A stretch of 7,622 nt of DNA, from assembly GCA_964550025.1 (NCBI GenBank), contig CAZJYI010000309.1, forward strand, positions 1 to 7,622, written 5' to 3'. The notes below the pieces were generated by a model. It was not told the origin of the DNA. It did no database searches and was given only the letters and a program-made list of their open reading frames with translations. The translations under genes were made by a program, and so were the position numbers. Positions 1 to 7,000 of this stretch are shown here, piece by piece; positions within the stretch are counted from its first letter, which is position 1, and each line of letters begins with the position of its first letter. The DNA comes from CAZJYI01 sp964550025. GTDB taxonomy: Bacteria > Verrucomicrobiota > Kiritimatiellia > UBA8416 > CAYOBW01.

Positions 1-427
1 CCAGACGGACGTCCCCCCGCAATCCCGGCACGTAGACCCAAATCGTCTCGGCGGTTTCGCTTGCGGATCGTCCGTCACTCACCTGCAGGTCGAACCGGTA
101 ACGCCCGGGGGCAGGGAAATGGAGGTAGAGATTGGACAGTGAATGCGTCGCCGCGGGGACCAATCCGAGAACGGGATTGTCCGGCCCTTCGCGCCAACTA
201 TACAGGATAGGATCGCCGTCCGGATCGAACGACAGGGAAGCGTCCAGCACGGCCGCCTCGCCCAGCGACGGCAGGAAGATCTGCGTCTCCGCCACCGCGA
301 CGGTTGGGGAGTGGTTCTGCGCCGGGGCGACGGCAGTCGCGGCCATGAACACGGCCCACAGAACGACAGCCCCGTGAAGCTGCGGGTGAGGGAGGCGGCT
401 CGTGACTCCGTGACTCGGTGACTTCAT
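1..427 (-). CDS. secreted PKD-like protein, paralogue of the giant gene's C-terminal half, 3'-partial
   Basis: The frame is open from ATG at 427-425 to the window edge: 142 complete codons and no stop. An in-frame TAG at 478-476 with no ATG, GTG or TTG before 427 fixes this start. The next ATG (346) would cut off most of the signal peptide. Residues 1-36 look like a signal peptide: Lys/Arg/His in the n-region, a hydrophobic core AVVLWAVFMAATAVA, and an A-P-A cleavage site before Gln37. The mature part begins directly with a PKD-like unit: I-F-L-P-S-L-G-E, L-D-A-S, D-P-D-G-D, W78-R-E, N-P-V-L-G-L-V-P, V-S-D-G, then V-Y-V-P-G-L-R-G. It matches, almost motif for motif, the unit coded at 3812-3513 of the upstream giant gene. 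Regulatory-like folds probably follow outside the window. The only good Shine-Dalgarno match (AAGGAGG, 465-459) lies about 31 nt upstream of the ATG, too far for normal use. The role is unknown; the product is probably exported. Confidence 0.88.
   Translation of the reverse strand, partial: MKSPSHGVTSRLPHPQLHGAVVLWAVFMAATAVAPAQNHSPTVAVAETQIFLPSLGEAAVLDASLSFDPDGDPILYSWREGPDNPVLGLVPAATHSLSNLYLHFPAPGRYRFDLQVSDGRSASETAETIWVYVPGLRGDVRL
401..424. repeat. 8-bp tandem repeat in the first codons of the left gene
   Basis: CGTGACTC at 401-408 and 409-416 is an exact pair. GGTGACTT at 417-424 is a third unit with two changes, and CATGACGC at 425-432, which includes the start codon, is a weak fourth. On the coding strand the three units fall in codons 2-9, within the n-region of the signal peptide. 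Confidence 0.65.
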
Positions 428-478
428 GACGCTGACGCGTGCCCTCTCTCTTTCCTCTCCTCCTTCGTCTTTCCCCTA

Positions 479-526
479 ATCTTTCGCCTTCGTCCCCCGA
501 GAGAGGGGAAGATCAGGGCGAAAGAT
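479..526. repeat. imperfect long inverted repeat in the intergenic spacer
   Basis: The arms ATCTTTCGCC (479-488) and GGCGAAAGAT (517-526) are perfectly complementary over 10 bp. Inside them, TCCCC (493-497) and GGGGA (505-509) can extend the stem around a short loop. No T-run follows on either strand, so intrinsic termination is unlikely. It could be a dispersed intergenic repeat, an RNA stem or a protein-binding site. Confidence 0.55.
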
Positions 527-545
527 CATGGTAAAGATCAAGGGT
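509..545. repeat. degenerate 12-13 bp direct repeat, three units
   Basis: AAGATCA occurs at 509-515, 522-528 and 534-540, each followed by a G-rich linker (GGGCGA, TGGTA, AGGGT). The spacing is 13 then 12 bp. The middle unit overlaps the right arm of the inverted repeat at 517-526. The function is unknown. Confidence 0.5.
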
Positions 546-644
546 TGTTTCACTCTCCGCATTGTTCAAAACGCTTTCTCATCCACGCATCGTCTCGGGG
601 CCGTGCCCGGTTTTGCCTTTGGCTCTCCGGGCGGCCCCGATGTG

Positions 645-659
645 GACGGCGTCGCCGTC
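645..659 (-). terminator. short GC hairpin after the giant gene's stop, possible terminator
   Basis: A perfect 6-bp inverted repeat, GACGGC and GCCGTC, has a 3-nt loop and starts 13 nt downstream of the TAG. No T-run follows on the minus strand, so it is not a standard intrinsic terminator. It may be chance in GC-rich sequence, or only a stabilising 3' end. Confidence 0.25.
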
Positions 660-671
660 TCGCCGTTCTTC

Positions 672-1043
672 CTATTCGCCGGGCACGCGCACTCTGCCGC
701 GGATGAAACGCTCGTCCGCCGCACCTGTGATCGTGTACTCCAGGATATCGCCGGTGCCAACCGTGTCAATGCTGAGAGGCTCCCACACGGGATTCAGCAG
801 ATCGTTGCAGCTCTCTACGTGGTAGAGGCGGTTCGACGATGTGTTGGTCATGATCACGTTCAGTTTCCCGGCGTCCAGAATCATGAGGGTTTCGAAGACC
901 ACCGCGCCATTGGTCGGTGCCGTGTCCATCACGTACTCCGTTGCGTTGTCGATGCCGTCGCCGTCCGAGTCCACCTCATCGCCCGGCCATGTGACGCCGG
1001 GGAAATGCCGATCCGCCCACTCCGGGGAAACGATGCTCTCATC
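672..1043 (-). other. C-terminal Asp-rich motif and beta-rich terminal domain of the giant protein
   Basis: Residues 2194-2316. D2218-S-D-G-D-G-I-D-N-A-T-E-Y is a thrombospondin type 3/dockerin-like calcium-loop motif, often placed before the last domain in PVC exoproteins. The remaining segment has alternating strands with Y-H-V-E-S-C-N-D-L, N-P-V-W-E-P-L and a final E-R-F-I-R-G-R-V-R-V, which resembles the terminal R-F-Y-R-V-R-V ending common in Verrucomicrobia-type secreted proteins. A sorting or surface-attachment role is possible but is only an inference. There is no hydrophobic helix and no Arg-rich tail of PEP-CTERM type. Confidence 0.7.
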
Positions 1044-4000
1044 GGAGCGCCCTAGGGAGAACGCCAATTCCATGCTGTCCGTTACCTCTACGATCTTCTC
1101 CATGGCGGCGGCGCCATCGGGCTCGACGCGCAGGGTCCGCACACCGTGAGGCACGTTGACCAGCTGGAACACGCCCGCGGCATCCGTGGTAACCGTGGCG
1201 CCTGACATGGCCGCCGAACGTGCGGGCGGTTGCCCCGGCTCGACCGGCGCGACGATCGAGACGCGCGCATTCGCGACTGGCTGCTGGTTCTCGTCGAGGA
1301 CCACGCCGCGCAGGACCGGGCCGTTGCCCTTGAAGACCAGTGTCTTCGTCGGCAGCGGATTGTCACCCGCGTACAGACGGAACACCGGTGAGTCGCCAAG
1401 ATAGCTCGTCTCGTACCCCGCGCACCGGATCACGCCGTGATGGTAGCCGGGAGGCAGGTCCCCGAGCTCGTATCGGCCGTCCGCGTCCGTGAAGGTGCGG
1501 AAGAGGCCGCCCTCGAGGATCACCTCGGCGTGGGGAACGGGGAACGCCACGCCAAGGTACTCGGCCACGACGCTGCCGGAAACGTTCGCCGAGAGGTTGC
1601 TCGGGTTGGCGGTCATCGTCATGTCCAGCGGAATGCCCGGGGGCGGCGGAATCTGCACCGAGACGCTCCTGGATGCATAGCCGTCCTTGACCAGCAGTAT
1701 GGTCTGGCCGCCGCCCGGCACGCCGAACAAGCGGAAGCCGCCGCCGGCGTCGGTGCTGGTCCGCAGGGACTCGGTAATGATGCCCGGCGCCACGGCGACG
1801 CGAACGTTCTCGAGCAGCTCGTGCGTGTCTTCGTCGGTGACCTTCCCCTGGATGATGTACTCGCTTCGCCACAGGTTGATGTCGACGGACTGCATGGTGG
1901 AACTGTAATTGACGCGCTGCCCGACCGGACCGTATGGCTCGAATCCCGACCCCGGCTCGGGATCGGCCGTCAGCCAGTACTGCCCCGGGGCGACGGAGAG
2001 ATCGAAGGAACCGTCGGGACCGCTCAGTGTCTCCCTGACGGCATTCCTGCGCGTCATCGCATCGTTGTAGCTGTGGTACAGCCCGATCGCCACGTGTTCC
2101 TTCGGCTCCAGTCCGTCCGACGGCGACGCATGCACGTTGCCGACAATCCCTGGCACGAACACTCTTGCCACGGCGGTGTTGGGGCTCAGAGTGCCGCCGC
2201 TCTGAACCTGCAGCTCGTACGCGTAGATGCCCGGCTTGTCTATGCCGGCGATCTCCGGCCGGGCGTCCGCAGTGCCCGGGGGAAGCAGGCCGAGCTTGGG
2301 GTTCTCGGCGGATTCACGCCAGATGTTGGTGCGTCCCGCGCCCTGGGAAGGCCTGCCGTCGAGTGTCACGACCTCACCCAGGCCGTTCGCGTAGTAGTTG
2401 CTCCAGGCGAGCGCGGCGAATGGCGCGCCGGGTTGCTGCCCCGCCGGCTCCTCCCAGAAGGCGGACCGGCGAAGCCGGATGGCGCCCGCATCCTGGTGCC
2501 CCGCCAGCGAATACAGCCGTGTCTCGGGAACGTAGCCCGGCGCCGTCACGCGCAGCGCGTGCTCGCCCGCCGCCAGACCGCTGACGACGAAGTACCCGCA
2601 GTGGTCGGCGACGTCGCTATTGAGCAGTAGCCCGCCATCGGCCTGCACACCCGCGGTCGCCAGGTGGATCGCCCGGCCGTTCCTGTCGTCGACGACGCGC
2701 CCCGTGATCGTGAGGTCCGTCTCCAGGAACAGGCTCACGTCGAGGCGGTTGTCCCCGGGGCGCACGCTCACGGCCAGGAAGCGCAACGTCTCGTAGCCGT
2801 CCTTGCTCGCGGTGAGCAGGTAGGTCCCCGTCGGCAGGTCCGCGTAGATGAACCCGCCCCGGGCATCCGTGGAGACGGTGTACTCCGTGCGCCCGGCGCC
2901 GAGCGCAACCGTGGCGCCCGGTACGGGGCGACCGGTTCCCGCCAGCGTGACGCGCCCCGTCAGTCGTCCCAGCTCCGTGGCGGGCGCAAGCGTGAAGTCA
3001 AGATTCGGCGCGTTCGTTCCCACGTTGATGTCCCTGACTTCGGGCTGATATCCCTCCTTGTATAGCTGGAGCGACCAGGAGCCCTGCCGCACGTTCGAGA
3101 ACCAGAATACGCCGCCGAAGGTCGACTGGAAACCGTGGCCTTCGAGGTGCGCCGTAACGCCGTTCAGTGACGCACCGCCATCCCGGGCCGAAACCGTGCC
3201 CAGGATCACGTCGGTATACCCACGACCGATGCTGAAGTCCTCGTCCCCGGCATCCGGACCGGGATCGGGGAGGATGGTCCTGTCGAGGAAATTCGTCAGG
3301 AAGTCCGGACGCTCGACCCGGATCTTGTAGGTCTGCCCATTGGTCGGGCTGGCCGTGCGCACGTTCTCGAGGTTGTAGCGCCCCCGCGAATCGGCGACGC
3401 CGATGTCGACCGGGTTCTCGCCTGACTGCGCATCGACATCGTTGGTGTAGGCCGAGACCCGCACATCCGAGATGCCCTGGCCGCCCGTCCCGGCAACCGT
3501 CGTGTGGCCGATGAGTCCCGGCACGTACACGGTGATCGTCTCGACGTCCGCGCTCACGAGCTCCCCGTCGCTGACGCGGACGTGGAACGTGTACCGTCCC
3601 GAGGTCGGGAAGAACAGGTGCAGCCGCGACAGTGCGTGCGACCCGATCGGTACCAGCCCGCGCCGCGGGTTGGTCGGATCCTCCCGCCAGCTGAAGTAGA
3701 TCGTGTCGCCATCCGGATCGTACGACTGGGACGCGTCCAGAACGGCCATGTCGCCCAGCGAGGAAATGAAGATCTGGCGGTCGTCTTCGGGTACCCGGAC
3801 GACGGGACGGTGGTCACCCATGAAGCCGACACTCACGTAGTCGGTCTTGACCATCGTGTCGACGCCGCCCGGCCCCGTCACAACCAACCTGACGGCGTAC
3901 AGTCCCTCGTTGGTGTAGACGTATCCGACCGGCGCGGCGGGATTGACGGCATCCACGTGTCCGTCGTTGTCGAAATCCCACTCCGCCGTGTCGATGTCGC

Positions 4001-7000
4001 CGATGCTGAGATCGGTGAAGGTGACCGCCAGCGGCGCCGCGCCGTTGGTGGGGACAGCCTCGAAATCGGCCGTCGGCCGGGCGAGGATTGTGACGTCGAG
4101 CGAGTCGGTCGCCGTGTGCCCCCCGAACGCGTATGCCGCGGAGACCGTGATCACGGTGTTGGACGTGACCTCACCGGCGGTGAGCAGACCATTGGTGATC
4201 ACGGTCCCGGCCGGCGTGCCGCTGGAGAGACTCCATACGGCCTGCGTGCTGACGTTGTTGCTGGTGCCGTCGGAGTACGATGCCGTGCACGTGTAGATCG
4301 CGTTCGAGCCTTCGGGAACGGTCGGGTCTCCGGCCACAACCACGCCGGAAAGCGTCACGGCACCCTCAATGCCGATCACGTCCACACGGTCCGTGGGCTG
4401 CCCCATCGCCGTGTCGACGCCGCCCAGCAGGTAAATGAAGTGGCCATAGGCAACCGCTGCCATGCCGACCCTGGCCTGGCGCTCCGTCAGCACGATGCCG
4501 GTGGTTTCCCAACGGTCCACCGCCGGTACGTAGCGCAGAACATCCCGCACGACCGGACCGTCCGGCACGCTCTGGCCGCCGACCAGGTAGATCACGCCGT
4601 CGATGACGACCGCTTCGGCGTACGCTCGCGGCTGCGGGAGATCTGCTTTCGCTGCCCAGGTGTCCAGGTCCGGATCGTATGTCTGGACCGTAAGAAGGTG
4701 TCTCTCGGGGCCTGGTCCGCCCATGTCGGCGCCCCCGATCGCGTACGCAACGCCGTTGGCCACAGCGGCAGCCATTCCACGAGCACCATACCCCATGTTC
4801 GAGCTCTCCGACCACGTACCCAAAGCGGGATCGAAGATCTGCGCGGTCTCCCTGTCGGTGGAGTAGTAGTTGCCGCCGATGGTCAACACTTTGCCGTCGT
4901 GGCTGACGGTCGAGCCGTTGAGCCAGTTGCAGCGGTTGCGCAAAGGTGTTTCGTTCGTCCAGACGTTGCCCGCCACATCATAGGCTTCGACGGTCGCCAC
5001 GTCGGGATTGCCATCGGCGTACCCGCCGCAGGCATGGATCACACCATTCATCTCGGCAACGCCCAGCGATGTCCGCGGCGTGGGGATCGGCGCGGCATTC
5101 GTGTCCCAGCTGCCGCTATCCGGATCGTAGACCATAACCTCGGGCGCGAGGTCGGCACCAGGGCCATACCCACCTACGTACCAGATCCTGTCGTCGTAGA
5201 CGATCGCGTCACCCCCCACGCGACGCATCGGCATCGACGGCGCCGTCAAGCTGTCCTCGTAGAGGCGCTGCACTTCGTTGGAGGGCAGGGCCCGGTTGTA
5301 GAAACGTACTTCGTCGATGGCACCGGTGAAGAACTCCTTCATGCCCGTCGCTGAGTTGTTGATCGCTCCGATACCCAGCGGCATGGGTGAAACGGCGTTG
5401 ACGCTACCCGCGCTCGTATCCGACACCTCCCCGCGCAACACGCCGTCCACATAGACTCGCACCTCGTCCGTCTCGCCATCCCTGGTGGCCGTCACGTTCA
5501 TCCAGCGGGTCGCAAGCTCAGTCATGTCCGACACCGCACAATCAAATGACGCGTAGTCATCATCTCTTAGTTTGAAGGACACGGCGGGATCCGTTCTGAT
5601 CGACAGCTGTTGGTGGTCGCGCCGCTCCAGGCCCAGTACATACTGTAGTGTCTGAACTTCGCTTCGAAGCCAGACGGAAACGGTGAACGAATCCGTGGGA
5701 CGGATCAGTGGCGCGAATGTCGTCAGGATGCTGTCATCGCCATCGAACGAGTATGCTGAATCCGACCGGCCATGAGCATCAGCAGCAAGCGTCGCCCCGG
5801 AGACGACCCCATGATGCCCATTCCCACTCTCATCATTCGCGTTGCCGTTGAGCGGGTAGTACGCCACCAGCGACGACTCCTCGTACGCGCCCATGTCCAC
5901 CGCGCTCCTCATGACGCGCCGGTTCCCTGCCAGGTCAGTCGCATTCGCCATCCACGCCTGGTCGTTCCCGCGATCGATGCAGGGCGAGACGGGGTTCAAG
6001 CGATAGTCGCCGTGAGCCGCATCACGGAAGAGAGGCGCATCTGTGATATTGGCATCCCCTCCCGGATCGGGAGCAATGCAGCAGTGAGACACAACCGCGT
6101 TCGTGCCCTGGTGCCAGAAGTTGTCTCCGTTCGCGGCCTGATTGTCGTAGACAATGCAGTTCTCAATAAGCGCACCGGTGGTGGTCATCACACAGATTCC
6201 CCCACCTTGTGAGGCGGAGACTGCCCTATTGCTGACTACCGTGCAGTTCTGCATTATGCCGCCCCAGCTAGCGTAGGCGCCGCCTCCTGAGTGCGCCGTG
6301 TTGTCCACCAACAGGCAATTGCGGACCGTACTTCCGATGCTGACGAAGATGCCGCCCCCGTACTCGGATTCGTTGCGCGTAAACACACAGTTCTCGACGA
6401 GTGTTCTGGAAGCGAACATTCCCCCGCCATTATGGGTCACGCGCGGTTGGGTGACTGCGTTGTCGGAGATCACGCAATCCTTCACGGTGCAGCCGAACTG
6501 GCAATACAGCCCGGCACCGCCGGCGGCGGCACGGTTGCTCACGATGACACAATCCATGATCTCCGCGCCGTTTTCGGCCATGATTCCACCGCCCGCGCGG
6601 TCGATCGCGTTGTTTGTCAACGTATGTCCCTGCGTCACGGTGAACCCGATCAGTTTGCCGTTCTCCCCCACGTATGCACCACGAACGGCGCCGTCACCCA
6701 GTGGACCCGCGCCCTGAATGGTCGTGAAGCTCGGCCCGTTCACACTGCGGACCGTAATATGGGCCAGGGAGACCCGGTTGCTGACGCCAGAGGCAAACGC
6801 GCCACCCGTCCGATAAAGCCCGTTCGTGACCCAAACGGTGTCGCCGGAACTGGCGGCATCGACGGCGTCCTGGATGTTCGTAGCGGCCGTCGCCCAAGTG
6901 GCATACGGCGCCTCGGAGGACCCGGATGGGGAGGCGTAGTGCGCGGTCGTGCCCTGTGCCCAGAGCGCGGCGACTTCGTTGCCCGACAGCGCGCGGTTGT

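Larger units (their letters stand above)
428..671. other. intergenic spacer between the two exoprotein genes
   Basis: It is 244 bp with no supportable gene. From the giant gene's stop it holds the GC hairpin, an unremarkable stretch to about 546, the AAGATCA repeats, the inverted repeat, and a tract at 498-441 that is almost all purine on the coding strand. I found no convincing -35/-10 pair for the left gene. Whether it has its own promoter or is read through from the giant gene cannot be told from sequence alone. Confidence 0.6.

Noticed and set aside
132..421. Two overlapping plus-strand open frames near the left end
   Set aside because: The minus strand here encodes a signal peptide and a PKD-like unit homologous to the giant protein, so these frames are shadows.
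459..465. AAGGAGG on the minus strand as the ribosome binding site of the left gene
   Set aside because: It lies about 31 nt before the ATG, and no start codon exists in frame at a normal distance. It is better seen as part of the purine-rich tract.
401..545. CRISPR-like array or attachment site in the spacer
   Set aside because: The repeats are only 7-8 bp, with linkers too short to be spacers, and there are no cas or integrase genes nearby.
528..1055. Plus-strand open frame of 175 codons crossing the giant gene's 3' end
   Set aside because: Two thirds of it is antisense to the Asp-rich C-terminus, and the translation shows no motif. The ATG has no convincing ribosome binding site.
1437..2630. 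Plus-strand open frame of 397 codons
   Set aside because: It is antisense to the regulatory-like folds of the giant gene, which show clear family motifs. The plus-strand product has low-complexity Arg/Val/Gly composition and no domain.
3504..5354. Long plus-strand open frame of 616 codons
   Set aside because: It lies wholly antisense to the kelch, Ig and PKD region of the giant gene. Its product is rich in Arg, His, Val and Gly with no recognisable motif, as expected for the reverse of a GC-rich coding region.
5880..6947. Beta-helix as an active pectate or alginate lyase
   Set aside because: The coil repeats are clear, but no catalytic Arg/Lys/Asp set typical of those lyases could be identified, and the Cys/GGG ladder fits structural helices better.
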